64,000 nucleotides of DNA, taken from the NCBI RefSeq assembly GCF_000177635.2, contig NC_014836.1:911501-975500 (forward strand), given 5' to 3'. Below the pieces are notes generated by a model. The model saw only the letters and a list, made by a program, of their open reading frames with translations, was not told where the DNA came from and searched no databases. The position numbers and the translations under genes are program-made. Shown piece by piece: positions 1 through 8,796 of this stretch. Source of the DNA: Desulfurispirillum indicum S5. Lineage in GTDB: Bacteria > Chrysiogenota > Chrysiogenetes > Chrysiogenales > Chrysiogenaceae. The first letter of the stretch is position 1. Each line of letters starts with the position of its first letter.

Positions 1-3000
1 TAGTGTCGTAATCGGTCCACTGGGCCCCTTTGGTGCGGAAGAGTCGCTGACGCTCCTTGAAGGAGATGGCTGGATCGGGATCGGGGTCGATGAAGATGTG
101 CTTGTGGTTGAACGCGGCGATCAGCCGAATCTGACGGGAGAGGAGCATGCCGTTGCCAAAGACATCGCCACCCATATCGCCGATGCCCACAACGGTGAAG
201 GGCTCGCTCTGGATATCCTTACCCATGGCGCGGAAGTGTCGCTTGACAGCTTCCCAGGCTCCCTTAGCCGTGATCCCCATGATCTTGTGGTCGTAGCCGT
301 AGCTGCCGCCACTGGCAAAGGCGTCGCCAAGCCAGAAGTCATAGGCGTTGCTCACTTCATTGGCCACATCGGAAAGATGGGCCGTACCCTTGTCCGCCGC
401 CACAACCAGGTAGGGGTCCTCTTCATCGTAGCAGACCACATTCTGTGGCCGCACCACCTCGCCCTTCACGATATTGTCGGTGATCTCCAGCAGGGCGCTG
501 ATATAGTTCCGGTACTGCAGATCCGCCTCTTCGCGGGCCTGTTCCGGCGAAAGCATTTTTCCGCGGATAATAAAGCCACCCTTTGATCCCGTGGGAACAA
601 TGACGCTGTTCTTGGTCATCTGCGTACTCACCAGGCCAAGAACTTCCGTGCGGAAGTCGTCGGGGCGATCTGACCAGCGCAGGCCACCACGGGCAACTTT
701 ACCACCACGCAGGTGGATGCCGCTCATGTACATGGAGTACACAAAAATCTCGAACATGGGCTTCGGCAGAGGCAAGTCCAGTACTCTCGCCGAATCAATC
801 TTCAGAGAGAGTACGCTCCGCTGGTACTCGCCCTTATAGTAGGAGGTGCGCAGCGTGCACTCCAGGGCGTTGACAAAGCGCCGCAGCACATAGTCCTCGG
901 CGATGGACTCCACGGCCTCGATCTTTTCCGCGATGCCCAGCAAGCGCTTCTCAAGATCCGCAAGGCGTTTTTGCTCGCTGGTCTGGCGGACGGGCGAGAA
1001 TTTCAGGTCGAAGGTGTCCAGCAGATCAGCGGTAATATCACCATGATTCAGGAGCGCCTTGACCGACACCAGCTTGGTGTATTTCATGCCCACCTGATAG
1101 ATATATTCCATATAGGCGCGAATGACGACGATCTTCCAGCAATCAATGCCCTGCTGCAGCGACAGGGCGTTCAGCTCGTCACTGGCAACCCGTCCGTGCA
1201 GCACCGCCAGGGTCGTCTGAATGACTGACTGGCGATTGCGCAGCAGGTTTTCAACCCCGCCGCCCGCTTCTGTCACGCGAAAGCGGTGCACGTAGCCCGG
1301 TATGCTATCACTGGGTTCAATGGTGTACAGACTCTCCTCCAGCACGCGCAGGCCCATGTTCTGAAAGAGGGGAATCAGGTCACTGAGGAAGTACTGGGCC
1401 AGGGAGTAGATCTTCACATAGGCCGACACCTCGTCTTTGCGCTGAATGTCGACCTGATCGGCATTGGCGTCCAACAGGCGCTCCAGCAGGGAAATATCGT
1501 CTGTTGCCTCCTTGGGGGTATTTTCCGCCCGGTAATTCTCGGCAAAGGCGTTGCGGTACTTGAAGCTCAATTGCTCAATATCAGCATCCGCATCGCTGAA
1601 GAAAAAGGCAATGCGTTCCAGCAGGCGACCTGTCCAGTCAATGGTCTGCTCATCAATGCGGTTTTCCAGCGCGCTGAGGTCGACTTCCTTCAGAGATTCG
1701 TCAGGCACCAGATAGATATAGACCTTGATGGCGTCGGTATCGCTGCCGAAGTGGCGATACTCAAAGAGCTGTACCCGAAAGGCATCGCGGATGATATCCA
1801 GCGCGTCGCGCAGACTGCTCTGACTGTAGTTCATGGCCGGCAGAATCAGTAAAAGGCTCTGACCACGCACGTTGAGATTCTCCAGGGGAATAATCTTCAC
1901 CTTGTCAAAGGAGATGATATTCAGCAAATCGGTAACCACTTTGCTCAGCAGCGATGGCTGCATGAAAAAGAGGTCTTCCTTGGGATAGTAGTTGAGAATC
2001 TCGTAGATGCGATTGTAACTGTAGGTCTTGTAGAGGATCTTTTTGTTTTCCAGCACGCGATTGATGCGTGAGCGTAAAAAGTCGATGGAGTTCACTGCGT
2101 CGCGGGAGTACTTGGAACTGTAGAGTCCCAGGAACACATGCTCGCGGAACTCATCGTCGCTGATCTTCTGGCGAATACCGATATAGTCCATGTTCTTGCG
2201 CATGGCGTGATATACCGGGCTCAGGGAGTTGGTCTTGTCCAGCGTGATGTAACGGGAGGAAAACAGAGACTCCTGTTGGGAAGCGGTCAGTGACGCGACC
2301 TTCACCGGCTTGCGGTATTTTGAGGCCTTCTCCTCGCTGAGAATCCCCAGTCCGGACCCCTCCACTGTCTGCAGTGTTGCCTTCTTGCGATCAGCAGCGT
2401 GAAGTACGCGATACTGGCGGTATCCGAGGAAGACAAAGTTCTCCTTCTCCAGCCAGCGAAAGAACTCAATGGTATTCTCTCGCTCCGTATCGCCAATCTG
2501 TGTCGTGGTGTTCACAAAGAGTTCAATTTCCTGGACCTTTTTGAGCATGGGAGCAAAATCACGCACGGCCAACTGAGTACTGGAGAGAATCCGGCGCAAA
2601 TCGCGGCAAAACACCTCCAGCTCCGCTGCCTTTTCGATAGCCTGAAACTGGATAACAATAAATGATTCCAGTTTTTTTGACACTGACGGATCGTTATAGC
2701 GGGTATCCACCGACAGGAGTTTCCCGCGTCCATCGCGCTCCGCGTTGACAATAGGGTGAATCGTCAGAAAATGGGCGATACGCCGGGACTCGAAATAGGA
2801 GTAAATGCTCTTCAGAATAAACGGCGAATCCGGCATGTTAATGAACAGAATACTTGAGTGAAGAATCCCGTAATCGAGATTATCCTCCTCGGGCGTAAAG
2901 ACCTCGAGGTTGATGCTCGTGCCCTTGCGCACCCGCAGAAAATCCAGAAAGCGCTGCAGCTGGACAAAAAGCTGCTCTTCGCTGATAAAGTCCATATATT

Positions 3001-3167
3001 TCCGGGGTGCATTGTCGAACAGCACATCCATCAGGCTGATCAGCAGGGCCGCATCGTCACTTTCTTTCAGCGCTTCACCAATAAGCGCGCCCACGGCTTC
3101 ACGTTTTTGCAGGAGCAGCTCCTGAGCGTTCTGAAACTGATTTTGTCGCAAAACAACTTTACCCATA
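1..3167 (-). CDS. NAD-specific glutamate dehydrogenase, large type (3' end outside window)
   Basis: Oxidative deamination of glutamate to 2-oxoglutarate with NAD+, by the very large (about 1600 aa) NAD-GDH family. The frame is open from an ATG at 3167 to the left edge, giving about 1055 residues; the C-terminus and stop lie outside. A GGGAG ribosome site precedes the ATG. The first ~750 residues are the long N-terminal regulatory part of this family. Around residues 815-855 the catalytic signature appears, with GGLRWSDRPDDFRTEVLGL followed by a conserved TGSKGGF lysine motif. Further on are FGNGMLLS and HKHIFIDPDPDP, also typical. The family is cytoplasmic and usually catabolic. It stands apart from the smaller GdhA at 19-20 kb. 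The family call is firm. Confidence 0.93.
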
Positions 3168-3548
3168 CACTCTCCCGGAAATTGAATTTTACAGAGCAGT
3201 ACGCACCGAAGAACCAACGCAACCAGTGCTTTGTTACAAGTAATATATACGCCCCATGGGGGAATGCAATGGTTTTTGGGCTCCTGCTGCGCACAACTAC
3301 GCTCCCGGCGCCACACCAGGACACCCGGCTGACAGCCTCACCACGTGGTATTGCCAGGGAGGGTTTTCGCGTACATGAAATGAGCTTCTTTAACAGCAAT
3401 ACCTTATGAAATATTTCACAACAGCCGCTTGTTTTTCCCGGCCCAAGACGCCATATTAGAACAAATAGCACTGAAGGCAAAAACACCAGCGCAGCTGTAA
3501 GGGTCAAAGACAACAGCTTCTGAAAAGTCCACCAGGGAGGGTTCTGCC
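3168..3548. other. intergenic region between divergent genes
   Basis: About 380 bases separate the divergently transcribed NAD-GDH and sensor kinase. No open frame here has a convincing start and coding character. A 12-base direct repeat, CCAGGGAGGGTT, occurs near 3353 and again near 3530; the second copy contains the ribosome site of the sensor kinase. A short CCCCATGGGG palindrome lies near 3251. Promoters for both flanking genes must lie here, but no strong -35/-10 pair was picked out. Confidence 0.6.
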
Positions 3549-5099
3549 ATGGGAATCAGGCATACTACCGAAGGAATGACCTTGCAACGCCTGCGCTGGT
3601 GTACCGGAATAGCCATTATCCTCTGGATCACCGTGCTCCTGCTGTCACTGGCATGGAATATCCAGAGTCAGAAGCGACAGACACTGGCGCTGGCGCAAAA
3701 GGAAGCCGTGGCCAGCATGGAGCGCGACATAGCCGTACGCAATTGGCTGGCCAAGCGCGGTGGAATTTACATTCACGCAGATAAGGGCATCGCCCCGAAT
3801 GAGTTCCTGCAACATCCGCAGCGAGATCTCGCCGTCAACGGGATTGCTTTAACCATGGTCAATCCCGCCTACTTCCTGCGCACCCTCATGGAAGACCCCA
3901 TCCTGCAGAGCAGCGTGCGCAGCCGTATTGTCAGCACAACCCCTATCAGGCCGGAAAACACTGCTGACTCCTGGGAAAGCTACGCCCTGGAGCAGTTCCA
4001 CCGCGGTGAACCAGTGGCATTTCAGCTCGTACGCGAGGAGGGGGGCAGACACCTGCGAGGCATGCAGCCCCTCATCACCAGCGATTCCTGCATGAACTGC
4101 CACACCGAGCAGGCATTTGAGCCGGGCAATGTTGGTGGAGGCATCAGCATCATCCTCGACATGGCACCCTTTCTTGCGGCCCAAAACCGCAATATCAGCC
4201 TGATCGCACTCTCACACGTCATACTCGGCAGCCTTGGCCTTTTGGGTATCACCTTCATGTATCGCCACAGCGCCAGTGGCTTGCGACAGGTTGAACACGC
4301 CATCACCACCCTGCGCAACAATGAGGAACAGCTTGAAAAACGCGTGGAAGACGAAACGCGACAGCGGCGTAAAAATGAAGAGCTGCTGGTGCACCAGTCG
4401 CGTATGGCCACCATGGGGAAAATGATCGCCGTTATCGGACATCAGTGGAAACAGCCGCTCAATGTGCTGGCAATCCTCGTTCAGGATCTTCCTGAAGCAT
4501 TCAGACACGGGGAAGTAAACCAGCAGTACCTGGATACCGCCGCCACCCAGGCCATGGAACAGATTGATTTTATGGCCAGTACCATCGACGACTTCCGTAA
4601 TTTTTTTGATCCAGGCAAGCAGATGGAAACCTTCAGCGTCAATGGCGCCATCTCCCTTGCCCTGAAACTCATCCAGGCCCAGTTGACGCACAATAACATT
4701 CAGGCGAATCTCGACAGCCAGTGCGAGTGCTCAGCCAGGGGGCACAAAAACGAGTTTCAACAAGTCATACTGAACGTGCTGGTCAATGCCCGCGATGCCA
4801 TTTACGAAAGGCGCTGCCAGAACCCGGATCACCACGGACTCGCCGGAATCATCGACATTCGCGTCAGCTGTGATGATGGCACTGCCAGTGTGCAGATTTG
4901 TGACAATGGTACAGGTATCGCCGCAGACATCGCAGAGAGGATCTTCGATCCATACTTCTCCACAAAGCCGGGTGAGGGCTCAGGTATTGGCCTGTGGATG
5001 GCAAAGAGTATCATGGAAGAGAGCATGGGCGGCTCCATCAGGCTCGAACCAGACAGACAGGAAGGCGCCTGCTTCACCCTGTGCTTTCCAGTTGTGTAA
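3549..5099 (+). CDS. membrane sensor histidine kinase with c-type haem (Tll0287/DUF3365-like) domain
   Basis: 516 aa. A membrane helix at about residues 18-36 is followed by an extracytoplasmic Tll0287-like sensor region ending in CMNCH (C181-H185), a single c-type haem motif. A second helix lies at about 217-239, then a coiled-coil linker. The kinase core has an H-box of the type GHQWKQPLN with the likely phospho-acceptor at H298. The ATPase domain shows an N box (NVLVNARDAI, about 408), G1 (DNGTGIA, about 452) and a GEGSGIGLWM G2 box. The start has a GGGAGG ribosome site. A covalently bound haem suggests sensing of redox state, oxygen or a haem ligand, but the signal is unknown. No response regulator lies next to it, so it is an orphan kinase here. 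Confidence 0.88.
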   Translation: MGIRHTTEGMTLQRLRWCTGIAIILWITVLLLSLAWNIQSQKRQTLALAQKEAVASMERDIAVRNWLAKRGGIYIHADKGIAPNEFLQHPQRDLAVNGIALTMVNPAYFLRTLMEDPILQSSVRSRIVSTTPIRPENTADSWESYALEQFHRGEPVAFQLVREEGGRHLRGMQPLITSDSCMNCHTEQAFEPGNVGGGISIILDMAPFLAAQNRNISLIALSHVILGSLGLLGITFMYRHSASGLRQVEHAITTLRNNEEQLEKRVEDETRQRRKNEELLVHQSRMATMGKMIAVIGHQWKQPLNVLAILVQDLPEAFRHGEVNQQYLDTAATQAMEQIDFMASTIDDFRNFFDPGKQMETFSVNGAISLALKLIQAQLTHNNIQANLDSQCECSARGHKNEFQQVILNVLVNARDAIYERRCQNPDHHGLAGIIDIRVSCDDGTASVQICDNGTGIAADIAERIFDPYFSTKPGEGSGIGLWMAKSIMEESMGGSIRLEPDRQEGACFTLCFPVV

Positions 5100-5127
5100 A
5101 AGCTGAAATCCGGCAGGCCGCGGAACG

Positions 5128-5151
5128 AAAAAAGCCCCGCGATCGGGGGGC
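5128..5151 (-). terminator. rho-independent terminator
   Basis: GC-rich stem (CCCCG/CGGGG, 5135-5148) with a run of six A on the plus strand at 5128-5133, which reads as a T run after the hairpin on the minus strand. It lies just past the stop of the small basic protein gene ending at 5158 and could also separate it from the convergent sensor kinase. Confidence 0.7.
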
Positions 5152-5157
5152 CCTGTG

Positions 5158-5616
5158 CTATTTCTTGCGGGTGCTGCTTCGCTTTGTCCGGCGCCCCTGA
5201 TTCAGATCCAGAACCTGGAGTGCTTTTACCTTGCGCACTGAGAGATTCGACTTGATCTTGCGCAGATACTGCTCATAACTCAGGCTTCCCTGATCGCGAA
5301 CCGTGATCCCCATTGCCGCAACAGCCGCGTCAATATCCTTTTTCAACTGAGCCACATCAATCGAGGAAAGCGACTTCGTGGTCTTGGTGCCTGACTTCTT
5401 CTTGCCCGCCACCGCATCCAGAATGGACTGCACTTCCTGATCACTCAAGGCGTACTCTTTGCGCAACAGTCCCGTCAGGCCCTTGTCATTCTGCTTCTTC
5501 GCACCTCGAGCCGTCTTGGGCTTTACCGCACTCAAGTAACTGCTGATCAGCTCCGACAGGGTAAGGATTTTCGCCAGCTCATCACTGTAGCGTTTAATAA
5601 CATCAATATTCTGCAT
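5158..5616 (-). CDS. small lysine-rich protein of unknown function
   Basis: 152 aa when started at the ATG at 5616, which has a GGGAG ribosome site; the open frame continues upstream but without such a site. No family recognised. The N-terminal ~45 residues look helical (MQNIDVIKRYSDELAKILTL). The middle holds a segment like LLRKEYALSDQEVQSILDAV that could be a small helical fold. The C-terminus is strongly basic (GRRTKRSSTRKK), which would suit nucleic-acid binding or a disordered tail. It follows the Maf/DUF115 gene in the same direction with its own probable promoter, and ends at a terminator shared with the convergent kinase. Function not assignable. Confidence 0.6.
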   Translation of the reverse strand: MQNIDVIKRYSDELAKILTLSELISSYLSAVKPKTARGAKKQNDKGLTGLLRKEYALSDQEVQSILDAVAGKKKSGTKTTKSLSSIDVAQLKKDIDAAVAAMGITVRDQGSLSYEQYLRKIKSNLSVRKVKALQVLDLNQGRRTKRSSTRKK

Positions 5617-5658
5617 TGAAAGTCTCCCAGGTTCGCGGTTATAAAAAAAGACTTTCCT

Positions 5659-5687
5659 CTTATAATATACATTGGTGATTGATTCAA
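5659..5687 (-). promoter_or_regulatory. probable sigma70-type promoter for the small basic protein
   Basis: Read on the minus strand: TTGAAT (5682-5687), a 17-base spacer, then TATAAG (5659-5664). It lies between the stop of the Maf/DUF115 gene and the start at 5616. Matches to consensus are 4/6 and 5/6 with ideal spacing. Confidence 0.45.
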
Positions 5688-5702
5688 CAATTCCCGAAAA
5701 TT

Positions 5703-7598
5703 CTACTGAATTTTCTCCCGCATGCCATTCAGTTGAGCTCCAGCTCTCCGCAAAACCTTTTCCACCGAAATCGTGTGTTTTCTGCATTCATCAATCCACT
5801 GTGGAAATCTCGCAATAATGTTAATCTTCGCCATATGTGGCGCCTGATACTTGAAAGCCAATTCCTTTTCACGGATAAGTTCATCCAGCACATAGGATTG
5901 AAATACATGCATAATCAGGCACTCGTAGGTCGCGCCGCCACTTTCAACAATCCCCTGTTTACGTTTCAGCAGCGTGTCGTACACCTCATCCACCCGCGCA
6001 GGAGGAATATCGTCGATCTGCTGCTGCAAAAGGGCATTGACTTCACCCTGGATAAATGGCGCTATTTCACCGGACGCCTGTTCGCAGGCCTCAAGAACAC
6101 GCTGGCACTCAGAAATTCCTTGCATAATGCGCTGGGAAAGCTGCTGGTATACCGCTTCACTGGGAAGAAGCCGATGCTCCAGCACATGCGCCTCCATGAC
6201 ATTGCGGAAGTCATGATCATGAAGTGTAAGCCCGGCTATAACTTCCTCAAGTGGTTTCACCGTCGTTCCGCCTATGCGCACACCGCGCAGGGTCGTGTTA
6301 ATCGTTGTGGCCCTGGAGCGGGCAATATCCACCTCGTAGGACTTCACACAGCTGTACCATATCTGATGGGTCAGCACCGGCGTTCCCCGGTTTGAAGGGA
6401 CCGCGAACTTCTGCCGCGATTTTTCAATGGCAATGGCATCTTCCATGGCAAAATTCGCGGCATGGGTAGAACCACTGTCGCCATAACTCAAGTCCTGACC
6501 CACCAGAATAATCGGATCGCACCCCATATAATCCGCGATCACATAAGCCATATTAGCCACCGATGATTTAATATCAAGCATACCCCGTTCAATGCCAATC
6601 CAGTCAAAGTGCTTCACATTCCGATAGGTAATAATTTTCTTTCCGCTGAAACTTTCAAAAGTGTGGCGGTTCTGCAGGGGCGGAGCGCACAGGAATGTGC
6701 GCGAGGCATCAAAGGTCGCGAAAAATTTAGAAATAAGGGGCTTGCGCTCTACCGATGTTACCAGCTGAAAGTCAACACCCGCCTCGACCAGCGGGCGCAC
6801 AGAGGCATCGCAGGCAAAGACCAGGCCACGATGCGCGGCGTCTTTCAGATGGGGCAGCGCTTCGTCGAGAGATGGCCCGGTGGCGACAATAAAGGCCGGC
6901 ACGCCGGCAAAGGCCCCCTTGAAGCAGTTCACGCCCGGGTTTTCGACAATGATATCCAGGTTGTCGAACATGTTTTCAATGCCGATCAGGGAGTCGTGGG
7001 GATCATTGCCATAGTAGATACGCCCTTCATACAAGCCACTGCGAACCTCCTCCAGGTACTTCTGGAAAAAGGGCATACTGCGCTGCATCCTCACCTGGGA
7101 GCCCAGCAGCTGTACCGCCCGGCAAAGCGCCAGCAGGTGCGGCTGGGCAATACAGCGATTGCGCAGTTCAACGGCGAGATTCCATTCCCCTGCGCCTTTG
7201 AGCACAATCAGCATGGAGCCGCTGAGCAGACTGCGGCTGATGTCAAAAAACCGCAGGAACTTGCGCAGGGAGGCCAGCGAGTCTTCCAGAAGGATCAGCA
7301 GGCGTATCTTCGAGATATCGGCACCCTGGTTGCGAACCAGGAAGTCTGTCAGCGTGTCACTGCCAGTAACCACGGTAATGGATTCAACATCGGTGCGCAC
7401 AGGTTCAAATAAAACACCGTCAGCCACCTGATCATCCGCAGACGAAGGAGATTCCAGCGCCAGGGCAAGAGCTGGCAGAACTTTCCTGAGAGCGCTGACA
7501 TTCAGGTTCCATGTCTGTGTATCCCCCAAAGGAGCTCCCCCGGGTCGCTGGGCGTTCTGCTTTTTCCTGGGGACTTTTTTTCGGATTTTTTTCGGCAT
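5703..7598 (-). CDS. Maf-family flagellin glycosylation protein (DUF115 / MptE-like)
   Basis: 631 aa. Contains the DUF115 (6-hydroxymethylpterin pyrophosphokinase MptE-like) core typical of motility accessory factors, which transfer nonulosonic acids to flagellin. The Rossmann-like start PAFIVATGPSLDEALPHLK lies at about residue 231, preceded by YYGNDPHDSLIGIENMF and followed by LVGQDLSYGDSGSTHA, all hallmarks of the family. The N-terminus is very basic (MPKKIRKKVPRKKQ). Start ATG at 7598 with GGGAGG upstream. A paralogue with the same core lies at 25846-28773 beside the pseudaminic-acid genes, so the two probably share a donor or modify different proteins. It stands away from that cluster, upstream of a gene of unknown function. 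Transferase role is inferred from family. Confidence 0.85.
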   Translation of the reverse strand: MPKKIRKKVPRKKQNAQRPGGAPLGDTQTWNLNVSALRKVLPALALALESPSSADDQVADGVLFEPVRTDVESITVVTGSDTLTDFLVRNQGADISKIRLLILLEDSLASLRKFLRFFDISRSLLSGSMLIVLKGAGEWNLAVELRNRCIAQPHLLALCRAVQLLGSQVRMQRSMPFFQKYLEEVRSGLYEGRIYYGNDPHDSLIGIENMFDNLDIIVENPGVNCFKGAFAGVPAFIVATGPSLDEALPHLKDAAHRGLVFACDASVRPLVEAGVDFQLVTSVERKPLISKFFATFDASRTFLCAPPLQNRHTFESFSGKKIITYRNVKHFDWIGIERGMLDIKSSVANMAYVIADYMGCDPIILVGQDLSYGDSGSTHAANFAMEDAIAIEKSRQKFAVPSNRGTPVLTHQIWYSCVKSYEVDIARSRATTINTTLRGVRIGGTTVKPLEEVIAGLTLHDHDFRNVMEAHVLEHRLLPSEAVYQQLSQRIMQGISECQRVLEACEQASGEIAPFIQGEVNALLQQQIDDIPPARVDEVYDTLLKRKQGIVESGGATYECLIMHVFQSYVLDELIREKELAFKYQAPHMAKINIIARFPQWIDECRKHTISVEKVLRRAGAQLNGMREKIQ

Positions 7599-7661
7599 GG
7601 TTTTTCCTCCCTTCCCACAAGATTACACTTCAATAATGAGCAGGGAAAGGGTAAAGTATAA

Positions 7662-7693
7662 ATGTAAACGCACGCGCATGGCAAGGTTCACAA
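7662..7693 (+). promoter_or_regulatory. probable BirA operator upstream of bioB
   Basis: ATGTAAACG (7662-7670), 14 bases, then GGTTCACAA (7685-7693). This matches the known bacterial BirA site TTGTAAACC-N14/15-GGTTTACAA at 7/9 and 8/9 positions with correct spacing. A TATAAA box (7657-7662) abuts the left half, so bound BirA would cover the promoter. It lies about 50 bases before bioB and implies a repressor-type BirA with a DNA-binding domain elsewhere in the genome. Confidence 0.7.
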
Positions 7694-7744
7694 TGAACCC
7701 TTTCACCGTGACATCGCCTGCGCAAGCACATGAAAGGAGTACCA

Positions 7745-8749
7745 GTGAGCACGATTTCCGACACTTCCCGATACTGGCAGCAATGGGCAGACAATGTCCT
7801 GGAAGGCCAGCAGCTGCCCGATGCCATCGCCCTTGAAATTCTCCACAGCGACAATGAGTCTCTCCTGCCTCTGCTTCAGGCCGCCTATACCATACGACGG
7901 CGATTCTTCGGACGCGGCGTCTGGCTCCACGTCATCCGCAGCGCCAAAAGCGGTCTGTGCCCCGAAGACTGTTCCTACTGCAGCCAGTCTGCCAGCGCCT
8001 CCAGCGACATCACCACCTATCCTCTGGAAACCGTTGCCTCCATTGTGGAGGGAGCCCGGGAGGCCCAGTCCAGACAGGCTATACGCTACTGTATTGTCAC
8101 CAGCGGGCGCATGCCCGTGGAGCACGATCTCGAAGTTATCTGCGATGCCGTCAGCCAGATCAAGGCCACCATGCCGCTGCAGATCTGTACTTCCCTCGGA
8201 ATGCTGGACGCCGCCAAGGTGAAACGCCTCAAAGAAGCCGGAGTCGACCGCTATAATCACAACCTGGAAACCTCGGCCGCACACTATGGCAACATCTGCT
8301 CAACCCACTCCTATGAGGATCGCCTGCGCACAGCACGCATGGTCAAGGACGCTGGCATGGAACTGTGCAGCGGCGGGCTGCTTGGCATGGGGGAGAGCCT
8401 GCAGGACAGGGTGGAACTGGCCAGCAGCCTCCGGGAGCTCGACACTGACTCTGTCCCTCTGAATTTCCTGCATCCACGGCAGGGAACACAGCTGGAAAAC
8501 CTTCAGCCCATGGCAGCTCCCGATGCCCTGCGCGCCCTGGCGATGTTTCGTTTTATGCTGCCCTCAAAGGAGCTGCGCATTGCCGGAGGGCGCGAACTGA
8601 TTCTCGGTCCGCTGCAGGCGCTGGGCCTCTACCCTGCCAACTCCATCTTCACCAAAGGATACCTGACAACCGACGGGCAGGGATTTGAAGAGGATAAACG
8701 AATGATAGAAAGCGCGGGTTTCCACATCGCTGAAATCGTTGACGCATAG
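7745..8749 (+). CDS. bioB: biotin synthase
   Basis: 334 aa radical-SAM enzyme that inserts sulfur into dethiobiotin, the last step of biotin synthesis. The radical-SAM cysteines are in GLCPEDCSYCSQS (CxxxCxxC). Other BioB hallmarks are YNHNLETS, CSGGLLGMGES and a C-terminal RIAGGRE motif. An ATG at 7730 is in frame, but the AAAGGAG ribosome site lies inside its first codons, so the GTG at 7745 (5 bases after that site) is the better start. Preceded by a likely BirA operator. No other biotin genes are in the window. Convergent with the RND pump gene. Confidence 0.97.
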   Translation: MSTISDTSRYWQQWADNVLEGQQLPDAIALEILHSDNESLLPLLQAAYTIRRRFFGRGVWLHVIRSAKSGLCPEDCSYCSQSASASSDITTYPLETVASIVEGAREAQSRQAIRYCIVTSGRMPVEHDLEVICDAVSQIKATMPLQICTSLGMLDAAKVKRLKEAGVDRYNHNLETSAAHYGNICSTHSYEDRLRTARMVKDAGMELCSGGLLGMGESLQDRVELASSLRELDTDSVPLNFLHPRQGTQLENLQPMAAPDALRALAMFRFMLPSKELRIAGGRELILGPLQALGLYPANSIFTKGYLTTDGQGFEEDKRMIESAGFHIAEIVDA

Positions 8750-8759
8750 GGGGCGGCTG

Positions 8760-8796
8760 AAAACCGCAGAGAAGCATGGCTCAGGCCCGCGGTTTT
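8760..8796 (+). terminator. possible bioB terminator
   Basis: AAAACCGC (8760-8767) pairs with GCGGTTTT (8789-8796) across a 21-base loop, followed by T/C-rich sequence. It overlaps the last codons of the convergent RND gene. The loop is long, so support is moderate. Confidence 0.4.

Noticed and set aside
98-1852. Several plus-strand frames of 160-190 codons
   Set aside because: Antisense to the NAD-glutamate dehydrogenase reading frame, which is continuous and conserved.
3240-3420. Short coding gene in the gap before the sensor kinase
   Set aside because: The ribosome-like GGGAGG near 3355 is followed only by ATG AAA TGA; no sustained frame with coding character.
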